NCBI GenBank assembly: GCA_964405665.1
Contig: CAYOOT010000006.1
Coordinates: forward strand, 9,904 to 73,903
From: CAYOOT01 sp964405665
GTDB lineage: Bacteria; Bdellovibrionota_C; UBA2361; SZUA-149; CAZDWZ01
Reading direction: 5' to 3'
Length of the DNA: 64,000 nt
In this document: positions 33,946 through 41,841 of the stretch, piece after piece
Numbering within the stretch: position 1 is the first letter of the stretch
Layout of the letters: the number at the start of each line of letters is the position of its first letter
The notes under the pieces: generated by a model
Database searches by the model: none
What the model was told of the DNA's origin: nothing
Seen by the model: only the letters and a program-made list of their open reading frames with translations
Made by a program: the position numbers and the translations under genes

Positions 33946-34958
33946 CGGTAAAATTTTGTATTACTATAGTCATGACATTGGTAACAAGTAGGAAACCAAC
34001 GCATACTACCTTTGTTGATCAGGATTGTAGAAACATTTCTTATTTCATTGGGAAATTTATTACGAAGCTCTTCAATAAATTTGTTGTAAGTAAAATAGGT
34101 AGGAGTTTGTAATTCTATTTCATTTCTACATTCTCCAATTTGCTGAATGTATTCTGTGACATCAGGGTGCTTGTTGCAAAATGAAAATAATTCTTTTTCT
34201 TTTTTGACATCAAAACTATTGAGGTACAACTGACATTTAAAGAAAGTTCGATTAATTTTTTCTAAATCTATTTCAGTTCTGTATCCGACAATTATTTTTT
34301 CTGACTCCAGCTTTTCTAAACGATAATTGATTAAGGCTGGACTACTAGCACATACTTTTGCTAAATCACTAAGACTGATTCGAGCGTTTTGTGAAAGCTC
34401 TAAAAGAATATTAAAATCTGTTTGATCCAAAATAGATTTCTGAGGAATTTCTCCGACATGTAAATAATGAGTTCCAGCAGAATGAAAATACTTTTTTCTA
34501 AAAATCCAAAAATTAACAACAGTTAAAACACTAGTGTTAATGATAATATCAGATACCGGACCAAGGATTCTCCCCTGCTCTTCGTAAAACTCAACAGGTG
34601 ATTCTGCCGCAATGGAAACAATTAAATCCCAAGCTCCGTCACATTCCACCACCCAAAATACCTTTTTTTCCTTAGCAAGTGTTGCAATAAATTTTCTTCT
34701 TCTACTTTCTTCCCCGCCAAAGCGAATATAAGTTTTATAAAGTGTGAGTCCCAATTTAGAAAGATTGACAATTGTTTTATAACCGGAAATCACCCCCAAT
34801 TCTTCTAAACGTTTAATCCGATATTCTACTCGATCTCTTCCTTGTTTAAGAGTCCTGGCTAATTCTGAAAAGGAAGCACGAGCATTGTGATCTAAGGAGT
34901 AAAGAATTTTCTGATCGAGATTATCCAGGTTAATATCATTTTCGGAATTTTTCTGCAT
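33942..34958 (-). CDS. Tandem Lrp/AsnC-type regulator
   Basis: About 338 aa from ATG 34958 (GTG 34985 is the alternative). Two full Lrp-like helix-turn-helix units are fused: LDQKILYSLDHNARASFSEL at the N-terminus and LDQTDFNILLELSQNARISL near residue 185, each followed by an AsnC-like alpha/beta region (VISGYKTIVNL and IIVGYRTEIDL). Ordinary Lrp proteins are about 150 aa with one unit; tandem forms are known but less common. It may control the downstream alaX and Cys-rich genes. Its stop codon is within a REP hairpin. Confidence 0.85.
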   Translation of the reverse strand: MQKNSENDINLDNLDQKILYSLDHNARASFSELARTLKQGRDRVEYRIKRLEELGVISGYKTIVNLSKLGLTLYKTYIRFGGEESRRRKFIATLAKEKKVFWVVECDGAWDLIVSIAAESPVEFYEEQGRILGPVSDIIINTSVLTVVNFWIFRKKYFHSAGTHYLHVGEIPQKSILDQTDFNILLELSQNARISLSDLAKVCASSPALINYRLEKLESEKIIVGYRTEIDLEKINRTFFKCQLYLNSFDVKKEKELFSFCNKHPDVTEYIQQIGECRNEIELQTPTYFTYNKFIEELRNKFPNEIRNVSTILINKGSMRWFPTCYQCHDYSNTKFYR

Positions 34959-35074
34959 ATTTTGCCAAAAAAGTAAGAAATACACTTTTAATTTATCTTA
35001 TATAGGCAAAATATCAAGTGTTATTTACAATATATTAAATTAGCTTCAATCTCTTCTTTTATTGAGGAAAGACT

Positions 35075-35944
35075 TTGAAAACTAATTTTGCTTATCCGGC
35101 GGCTTTTATTTGTTACATTCTTTGGGGAATCTCCCCTGTTTACTGGAAACAACTTCAAGAGATTAATCCTCTGGAAGTTCTTTGTTATCGAATTATTTAT
35201 TCCTTTGTCTTCTTATTTCTTTATTTATTATTTTTTAAACGAAAGAGAATATTAAACTTTAGCCTATTGGAACTTAAGTCCTCTTTTTTGCCTGCCCTGG
35301 CAGTTTCTCTTAATTGGGGTATTTATATTTGGGGTATTAACAATGGTCATTTAGTGGCTTCCAGTATTGGTTATTTTATTTCTCCGATTATCGGCATCTT
35401 AATTGCGGCTAGCTACTTCCAAGAAAAGTTATTTTTTACCGATAAAATTGCTCTTTGCTTTGTAATATCGGCGGCAGCAATTCTTTCTCTATCTTATCTT
35501 AATGATATCTCCTTGGCATTAGGGCTTGCTATCAGTATTAATATCTATGCTGTTTTTAAGAAAAATATCAAACTATGTCCCATTGATAGTATTTTTTTAG
35601 AAAGTGAGATTATGCTCATTCCCGCTATAGTTTGTTTGTTGTTTTTAAAAAATTTTCATTTTTCTGTAAATACAGAACACAGTCAGTTATTTTATATTAT
35701 CGGATCGGGCCCAGTAACAATGATTCCTCTTTTATTCTTCTCTTATGCCGTTAGTAAAATTCCTTTGACCAATATCAGCATGATTCAATTTACAAATCCC
35801 AGCATAGTTTTCCTTTTAGGGTATTTTGTTTACGATGAACCAATTCCCTTGATAAAATTTATTGCCATATTTCTTGTTTGGTTGGGGATTGTTATTTTTG
35901 TTCTTGGTAAATCGCTAAAACTGAAAGTTTGCTCAGCAACGTAA
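35075..35944 (+). CDS. rarD: EamA/RarD-family permease
   Basis: 289 aa with ten hydrophobic segments, a drug/metabolite-transporter-superfamily protein of the RarD kind: YILWGISPVYWKQLQEINPL at the N-terminus, RIIYSFVFLF, SLNWGIYIWGINNGHLVASS, and the second half SKIPLTNISMIQFTNPSIVF. TTG 35075 is the start, with GAGGAAAG just upstream. The substrate is unknown. It is divergent from the tandem-Lrp gene and followed by gpsA. Confidence 0.85.
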   Translation: MKTNFAYPAAFICYILWGISPVYWKQLQEINPLEVLCYRIIYSFVFLFLYLLFFKRKRILNFSLLELKSSFLPALAVSLNWGIYIWGINNGHLVASSIGYFISPIIGILIAASYFQEKLFFTDKIALCFVISAAAILSLSYLNDISLALGLAISINIYAVFKKNIKLCPIDSIFLESEIMLIPAIVCLLFLKNFHFSVNTEHSQLFYIIGSGPVTMIPLLFFSYAVSKIPLTNISMIQFTNPSIVFLLGYFVYDEPIPLIKFIAIFLVWLGIVIFVLGKSLKLKVCSAT

Positions 35945-36002
35945 TCTGTGCTTAAAATAATGCCGCACACATAAACTTAGCAATTAAAACCGAGAATTTT
36001 TC

Positions 36003-36998
36003 ATGACTAAAATTACTGTCTTAGGTTCTGGGAGTTGGGGAACTGCTCTTTGTAATCATTTAGCGAAAAAATCCTATCCGCTTACTCTCTGGGGAAGAGA
36101 CGAAAAAGTTTTAAATGAAATAGTGAATCAGCGCAAAAATTCAAAATATTTCCCCGAAATTACATTGGTTGCGGGGATTAATGTAAGTACCAATTTAGAA
36201 ATTGCGGTGAAAGATGCCGATCTAATAGTCTTTGTTTTACCTTCTTTTGCAGTGAGAGAAGTTAGCGCTAAAATAAAAGGAAAAATTAAAAAAGGTGCAT
36301 TAATTGTCAATACAGCAAAAGGTTTAGAAAAAACATCTCTTAAAACATTGTCTAAGGTTTTAAAAGAAGAATTAGGTAGTGATCAGAAAATTTCTGTTTT
36401 ATCAGGACCAAGCTTTGCTCAAGAAGTTTTATTGGGGTTGCCTACCGCGGTGACTGTAGCTGCCAGTGATATTGAAATAGCTAAGCAAGTAGCTAGCATT
36501 TTTCATTCAGAAAGTTTTAGAGTGTATTCTTCCAAAGATATAACCGGCGTTGAGTTTAGTGGAGTGATAAAAAATGTTTTGGCCATTGCCTCAGGAGTGA
36601 TTGAGGGCATGGGGATGGGAACAAATTCCCGAGCAGCCTTAATTACCAGGGGGCTGGTGGAGATGAGGAGATTGGTTGTGGCACTGGGTGGTGAGCAAGA
36701 AACTGTAATTGGCTTAAGTGGGTTAGGAGATTTGTTACTGACAGCCACAGGAGAATTAAGCAGAAATTATCAAGTGGGATTGAGATTAGGTCGTGGTGAA
36801 AAATTAGAGGATATTCTGAAAAATATTGGACAAGTTGCCGAAGGGGTTTTTGTTGCCCCAATTATTAAAGAATTGGCAGCTAAGAATAAAGTGGAAATGC
36901 CGATTGTCGAACAAGTTTGCGCGATTCTTGATGGAACATCTTCTGTCAAAGATGCGGTGAAGAATCTTCTTAATCGTAGTCCCAAAATAGAGATGTAA
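36003..36998 (+). CDS. gpsA: Glycerol-3-phosphate dehydrogenase [NAD(P)+]
   Basis: 331 aa. It reduces dihydroxyacetone phosphate to sn-glycerol-3-phosphate for phospholipid synthesis. The NAD fold is ITVLGSGSWGTALCNHLAKK; KGLEKTSLK, the motif LSGPSFAQEV, the catalytic-Lys region GVIKNVLAIASGVIEGMGMG and GLGDLLLTATGELSRN are all present. It is the standard length. A REP-type element follows the stop, before the convergent DUF1003 gene. Confidence 0.96.
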   Translation: MTKITVLGSGSWGTALCNHLAKKSYPLTLWGRDEKVLNEIVNQRKNSKYFPEITLVAGINVSTNLEIAVKDADLIVFVLPSFAVREVSAKIKGKIKKGALIVNTAKGLEKTSLKTLSKVLKEELGSDQKISVLSGPSFAQEVLLGLPTAVTVAASDIEIAKQVASIFHSESFRVYSSKDITGVEFSGVIKNVLAIASGVIEGMGMGTNSRAALITRGLVEMRRLVVALGGEQETVIGLSGLGDLLLTATGELSRNYQVGLRLGRGEKLEDILKNIGQVAEGVFVAPIIKELAAKNKVEMPIVEQVCAILDGTSSVKDAVKNLLNRSPKIEM

Positions 36999-37003
36999 GG
37001 CTT

Positions 37004-37074
37004 GTATGGGGGCAGGTTTTATACCTGCCCGTTTTATCTAGATATTACGGGCACCCATAAAGGGTGCCCCTACA
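37004..37074. repeat. Hybrid REP/BIME-like element after gpsA
   Basis: Two different hairpins face each other: GGGGGCAGGT/ACCTGCCC (about 37007-37030) and GGGCACCC/GGGTGCCC (37049-37070), with CCCTACA at the right edge. The left one matches the 2386 element and the right one the 13942 type, so the two sequence versions of the family can combine. It lies between convergent genes and probably terminates both. Confidence 0.8.
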
Positions 37075-37100
37075 TTTGAAAAATTTTATGTAGATTAGAA

Positions 37101-37805
37101 TTAAGATTTTTTGTTTGCCAGTTCTTGCATTAACTGAGTTTGAATTTCCTGAATTTCTAACAATCTTTGCCATTGGTGAGTCATCAACTGATCCATCTTC
37201 AGATTTAAATGCCTGATTTCTAATTCAGCTTTGAGATTAACTTTATAATCATGTTCCGAACGCAATCGATCTTTTGCTTCTTGGCGATTTTGACTCATCA
37301 TAATTACCGGAGCTTGCAAAGCGGCAAGGCAGGAGAGAATAAGATTAAGTAATATAAAAGGATAAGGATCAAAATTTTTATCTCCAATAAGAACATTATA
37401 AAGAATCCAGACTGCGAGAAGCGTAAAGAAGCTCAAGATAAAGCTCCAACTTCCCCCGAATTCAGCAATTTTATCAGCTAGTCTTTGTCCGAAAGTTGTT
37501 TGTTCACTAAATTCTGAATTTAAATTTTGGGAAATAAGCTCTTGTTCTTTCAGGCTATTGATTACTTGAACTTCTAGATCTGTAAGCTCACCTTTTTCTT
37601 CTTCAATTGTTTGTTTGATGTACTCACCGCGAAAGTGATTTAAGCATTTAAAACACAGTGGATTATTCTGATCCCAATTGGGATGTTCTTTTTTAATTAA
37701 ATTATTAATTGCCTCACTATGCATAGTTCCACGAGAAGCCTCTTTGTAATGCATTTCTTTGTTGCAGATAGAACAGGAAATATTAGGAATATTATTTTTT
37801 GTCAT
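37101..37805 (-). CDS. DUF1003 membrane protein
   Basis: 234 aa. An N-terminal zinc-ribbon-like pair (CSICNKEMHY and LCFKCLNHF) comes first, then a helical linker, two membrane segments (SFILSFFTLLAVWILYNVLI and PFILLNLILSCLAALQAP) and the conserved MMSQNRQEAKDRLRSEHDYKV. The role of DUF1003 is not established. It overlaps the end of mprF by four bases, so it is translated with it and completes a Cys-rich/acvB/mprF/DUF1003 operon. Confidence 0.88.
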   Translation of the reverse strand: MTKNNIPNISCSICNKEMHYKEASRGTMHSEAINNLIKKEHPNWDQNNPLCFKCLNHFRGEYIKQTIEEEKGELTDLEVQVINSLKEQELISQNLNSEFSEQTTFGQRLADKIAEFGGSWSFILSFFTLLAVWILYNVLIGDKNFDPYPFILLNLILSCLAALQAPVIMMSQNRQEAKDRLRSEHDYKVNLKAELEIRHLNLKMDQLMTHQWQRLLEIQEIQTQLMQELANKKS

Positions 37806-40402
37806 TTGCTGATTACTCCTTTAAGGCTACCGGAAATTAAACTGGCAATGTTGGTAATAACCTGTGGTAAGGCCAAAGTGCTGGGAGATGCTAAATATTT
37901 TGGTTCCCAAATAGGATGAAATTTTTCTTTGAAGTGCCTTAAACCTTCAAAGTTATAAAAATTATTTCCTTGAGAATATAAGTATGTGCAGAGCTTGTTC
38001 CAAACCGGAGCGGTTCTTCGTGACTCAAATCCCGATAGCGGGGCCATCCCTAAATTAAAACGATGATAGCCTTCCTTTTTCCCCCAGAGCATTAAATTTA
38101 AAAAAAGATATTCCATTAATCCATTGGGAGGATTTTTAACATAACGCATTAAATCAACCGAAAGCTCTTCTTTAATATCAGACGTCCAGACATTGGAAAA
38201 AGCCATTATTTCATTATTTTTCCTTACTGTAGCAAGAGGAAAAAAGGATAAATAGTTTTCATCAAAATACCCTACAGAAAACCCTTTTTCTTTTGATTTT
38301 TTCGTTTCTAACCATTGGTTGGAAACTTCTTTTAGTCTGGGTAAATATTGAGGTAATGCTGAGGCCGGTTCAATAGAAAAAGTATAACCATCTTTTTCAA
38401 ATCTATTTAATACTTGTCTAAATCCTTTTCCCTGTGCCCCGTCAATAGTGAAGGTATGAAGTAAAACAATGGCTTGTTCTCCTAATTTATGAAATCTTAA
38501 TCCAATATCAAGATAGATAGGAAAATATTTCGTTGAAATTTCATAGAAAGCGCAAAAGCCACTGTAGGTGTCGCAAAGTTCTCTAAATTGCCAAACTAAT
38601 TCTTCCACATCTTCTTCTCGACCTACGGGATCTCCCATCGAGACCCAGCTATTGCCTGTGATCCGATACATAATAAAAGAAAGGCTATTTTCCAATTGAA
38701 AGAATAATTTATCGCCTACTAAAGCCAAATTGGATTCACTGGATAAGGAATTACGCACTACGGGTAATATTTTTTCTAAGTCATTTTTTGAAGGGAGTTT
38801 GCCAGCAAATCTTTTTGTCCGAAGTAAAAATACTCTTAATGCCAGAATTAGAATAATTAAAGAGGCAATGACGGAACTTCTTAAAAATCTGGGTGCATCA
38901 GACTCAAAGGCAAACTCCCACCAGAGTTTATGAGCATAGTCGATATGTTTGTAGGAAAATAAACCTAGCCAAATACTAATTCCGATAACAATCGCAATGG
39001 AAATAAAATGCGTCAGACTTAAAGATGAAAATAAAGATCCTTTTCGATAAAAGTATTGTTTGCTTACAAGCACAGCCACAAAAATTATACTTAAAAAAAT
39101 CGCTTCTTCATAATCAAAACCTTTGGCTAAAGAAGTAAAAATACCAATTCCTAAAAGCACGCAACTGATTCGATAAGCACTATCTAATCTTCTGCGGATT
39201 GCCCCGGACATGATTAATAGAAAAACTCCGGTAACACTGTTGGCAAAGTGAGAACTTTCCAAGATGGAAAGAGGAATAATATCGGCAATCCATTGCAGTC
39301 GATATTGTAATGTGGGTGTTGCCCCGGAAAAAAGCAGCACAATACCTGCTAAAAATACTGCAAAAGAAAGACAGGGAGGAACAACTGTAGCAACAATATT
39401 TTTTGTTGAAAGTAAAACTTGCTCAAACTTTAAGGAATCAATTATTCTTTTCCTAATTTCATAAGCTGTATAGAGAATCAAAGCAAGAATGAAAGGGATA
39501 AAATAATAGATAAATCTAAATACTATTAGGGAAGCAAGAATTCCGGAACGACTTTCTCCTTGACCAAGAATTTTAAGAATAATAGTTTCAAATACGCCCA
39601 GTCCGCCTGGAATATGCGTAATGACGGCGATAATTTGGCCGATTAAAAAACTGGAAAGTGAATGGAAAAAACTGATGTTTTGTATTGTTGGTAAAAGATA
39701 ATATAAAGTTGTAGCTGCCAATAGCCAATCTAAACTGGCGGCAGATAGTGCAAATACTGCCAAAGAAAAGTTAGGTAAAATCTTAAGAAGAGGAAACCTT
39801 TTAGAGAGAATTTTTTTATTTGCCGATAAAAACAAATAAGTAATTATCGGAAAAAGTAGAATTACTGCGAGCAAGAAAGCAAAATTGTTGGAAACACCTA
39901 AGGCAATGGACAAATCTGAGGGATAATATAAAGCGGTTAGTCCCGCCAGCAAGAATAATCCGGACCAAAAATGCGTTCCCGAAAATAAAATGACTTTAGC
40001 AATCTCTGTTGCTGAAATGCCCCAGATTGAATAGAAACGGTAGCGCACGGCACCACCACTTAATAGTGCAAAGCCGATTGTTTGACTAAAGGCATAACTG
40101 ATTAAGGAGGTGAAGGCCACCTTGTGATAAGAAATAGTTTTCTTTAAATAAACAAAAGCCAAAGTGTCATAGAGAGTTAGAATAAAATAATTAAGACCAC
40201 AGAAGAAAACACTTAAAACAATTTTTCTATTTTCAATTTGACTTACTTTAGAAATAATCTCTTGATAACTATATTCATTTAAAAGTTCATATAAAACAAA
40301 AATTGCGATGCTTAAGAGAAACGGTGGAATTATTTTCCCGATAATTTCTACAAAGGCAGGAGGAATTTCAAAAGCAAATTTTTTACTTTTAGTTTCTTTC
40401 AT
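37802..40402 (-). CDS. mprF: Lysyl-phosphatidylglycerol synthase/flippase (MprF)
   Basis: 866 aa. The N-terminal half is a flippase with many membrane helices (GFALLSGGAVRYRFYSIWG, HIPGGLGVFETIILKILG). The C-terminal DUF2156 domain (about residues 540-840: SWVSMGDPVGREED, LDIGLRFHKLGEQAIV, VDLMRY, NGLMEYLFLNLMLWGKKEGY, FNLGMAPLSG) transfers an amino acid, usually Lys, from tRNA to phosphatidylglycerol. It protects against cationic peptides and acid. It lies 20 bases downstream of an acvB-like gene, whose relatives cleave the same lipid, and overlaps a DUF1003 gene. Confidence 0.93.
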   Translation of the reverse strand: MKETKSKKFAFEIPPAFVEIIGKIIPPFLLSIAIFVLYELLNEYSYQEIISKVSQIENRKIVLSVFFCGLNYFILTLYDTLAFVYLKKTISYHKVAFTSLISYAFSQTIGFALLSGGAVRYRFYSIWGISATEIAKVILFSGTHFWSGLFLLAGLTALYYPSDLSIALGVSNNFAFLLAVILLFPIITYLFLSANKKILSKRFPLLKILPNFSLAVFALSAASLDWLLAATTLYYLLPTIQNISFFHSLSSFLIGQIIAVITHIPGGLGVFETIILKILGQGESRSGILASLIVFRFIYYFIPFILALILYTAYEIRKRIIDSLKFEQVLLSTKNIVATVVPPCLSFAVFLAGIVLLFSGATPTLQYRLQWIADIIPLSILESSHFANSVTGVFLLIMSGAIRRRLDSAYRISCVLLGIGIFTSLAKGFDYEEAIFLSIIFVAVLVSKQYFYRKGSLFSSLSLTHFISIAIVIGISIWLGLFSYKHIDYAHKLWWEFAFESDAPRFLRSSVIASLIILILALRVFLLRTKRFAGKLPSKNDLEKILPVVRNSLSSESNLALVGDKLFFQLENSLSFIMYRITGNSWVSMGDPVGREEDVEELVWQFRELCDTYSGFCAFYEISTKYFPIYLDIGLRFHKLGEQAIVLLHTFTIDGAQGKGFRQVLNRFEKDGYTFSIEPASALPQYLPRLKEVSNQWLETKKSKEKGFSVGYFDENYLSFFPLATVRKNNEIMAFSNVWTSDIKEELSVDLMRYVKNPPNGLMEYLFLNLMLWGKKEGYHRFNLGMAPLSGFESRRTAPVWNKLCTYLYSQGNNFYNFEGLRHFKEKFHPIWEPKYLASPSTLALPQVITNIASLISGSLKGVISK

Positions 40403-40422
40403 TTAAAAACAATGGAAATTTC

Positions 40423-41841
40423 TTACTTTTTTGAAGGAAGCAACTTCAGTATTGTCTGGGCAAGGGTTTCGTAATCTCCATCAAAATGATGAGATCCCCC
40501 CAGCTCTTTTACTATTATATCGCTATTCTTTAGTTTACTGCAAAGCGAATCTTCCTCTTCGTCGCTGCCATAAAGGCAAATAATCGATTGCCGATTTAAT
40601 TTACTTATTTCCGGTAAAATTTCCTGTTCATCTTCTGGGGTCTCGATATCCAGCCAGTCCGTAAAATGTATTTCAAACTCTGCCGTCAAACCGGGATTAA
40701 GTAAGATAGTGCTTAGAACCTTACTTTTAATTTTATTTTCCATTTTATTTAAAGCAAAGGGTAAAACTTCAGCTCCCAAAGAATAGCCAATTAATAAGAC
40801 TTTTTCCGATCCCCATTTCTTTTGGTAATTTAAGATTATATTTTCTAAATCCTGGGCTAAGGTTTCCGCATTTTTTTCTTTCCAAAAATATTTTAAGGCA
40901 TCAAAACCGACGACATTGATTTGGTTTTCTTGGAAATAATCTCCAAGAGCTTTATCAATTGTTGCCCAACCACCATCTCCGGAGAGTAAGATAATAAAAT
41001 AATCTTTAATAGCGTTTTCACTGGGAAGTTCGATTAAAGGAAGCTCAGAGATTTTTTCTGTCTGAATAACAGGACTTTGAGGTTTCTGTTCTTCACTTAA
41101 TTTTATAAATTTATCAAAAAGCTCACAAGAATGTTCAGTACAAGAAAAAACTTCCCGCTTTGCTTGATAATTTTCAGCTAAAGCCTGAGGAAAACCTAGA
41201 GCAGACTTATTCTGGCAAGTATTTTTAAGCGCTAAATTAAAATACCAAGGAATATTAATCGATTTAGTCATTTCCAGATTAATGCTTTTTCTCTTTTTAG
41301 TTAAACTTGATTTGGGTTCAGAATCGGGGCAAAGTTTTTTTGTAAAAGGCAATTCTGGGCAGAAATTATAGGAAACACCTCCGAGAAAGCTTTTTGAAGA
41401 TTGGGCAAGAATAGTATAGACCAGTGCACTTCCTACTCCATCACCGATTAATAAAGGTTTGCTAACCTCATCTAATTTTGCCATTTTTTGAATGACTTGG
41501 CTTAAGCGCTCAAATTCACCGGCAAGATAAATACAGTCTTCATTATCTTTATTAAGTTCTTTTAAATAAGAGGCCACATCAATTTTAACTAAAAGGATAG
41601 ATTTTTTTTGAAGTTCAGAAATTTCCAAAGGAATGTTTTCTGAGACATTATTCCCTGCAAGGTAAAATACTACCAGCCTGGGCTGTTCTTTTGTTTTGAA
41701 ATAACTGATTTTACCAAAGCGTGTAGTTGCTAAGACTTCTTGGGAAAAACAATCTTGTACAAAGAGGGAAAGCAAAAGAAAAGTTAAAAAAATGAATTTA
41801 TTAATTAGAGTTAGTGCTCTAGAATTTATTATGACAGACAT
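40423..41841 (-). CDS. acvB: AcvB/VirJ-family periplasmic protein, probable aminoacyl-phosphatidylglycerol hydrolase
   Basis: About 472 aa with a signal peptide (residues 12-32, ending DCFSQ). ATG 41841 is given; ATG 41853 is equally possible. Two alpha/beta-hydrolase-like halves occur: an N-terminal one (LLIGDGVGSALVYTILA) and the VirJ domain with LLSGDGGWATIDKALGDYF, VLLIGYSLGAEVLPFAL (nucleophile Ser) and a C-terminal GSHHFDGDY. In Agrobacterium, AcvB hydrolyses lysyl-phosphatidylglycerol made by the MprF homolog LpiA, and the mprF neighbour here fits that. Its start overlaps the end of the upstream Cys-rich gene. Confidence 0.85.
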   Translation of the reverse strand: MSVIINSRALTLINKFIFLTFLLLSLFVQDCFSQEVLATTRFGKISYFKTKEQPRLVVFYLAGNNVSENIPLEISELQKKSILLVKIDVASYLKELNKDNEDCIYLAGEFERLSQVIQKMAKLDEVSKPLLIGDGVGSALVYTILAQSSKSFLGGVSYNFCPELPFTKKLCPDSEPKSSLTKKRKSINLEMTKSINIPWYFNLALKNTCQNKSALGFPQALAENYQAKREVFSCTEHSCELFDKFIKLSEEQKPQSPVIQTEKISELPLIELPSENAIKDYFIILLSGDGGWATIDKALGDYFQENQINVVGFDALKYFWKEKNAETLAQDLENIILNYQKKWGSEKVLLIGYSLGAEVLPFALNKMENKIKSKVLSTILLNPGLTAEFEIHFTDWLDIETPEDEQEILPEISKLNRQSIICLYGSDEEEDSLCSKLKNSDIIVKELGGSHHFDGDYETLAQTILKLLPSKK

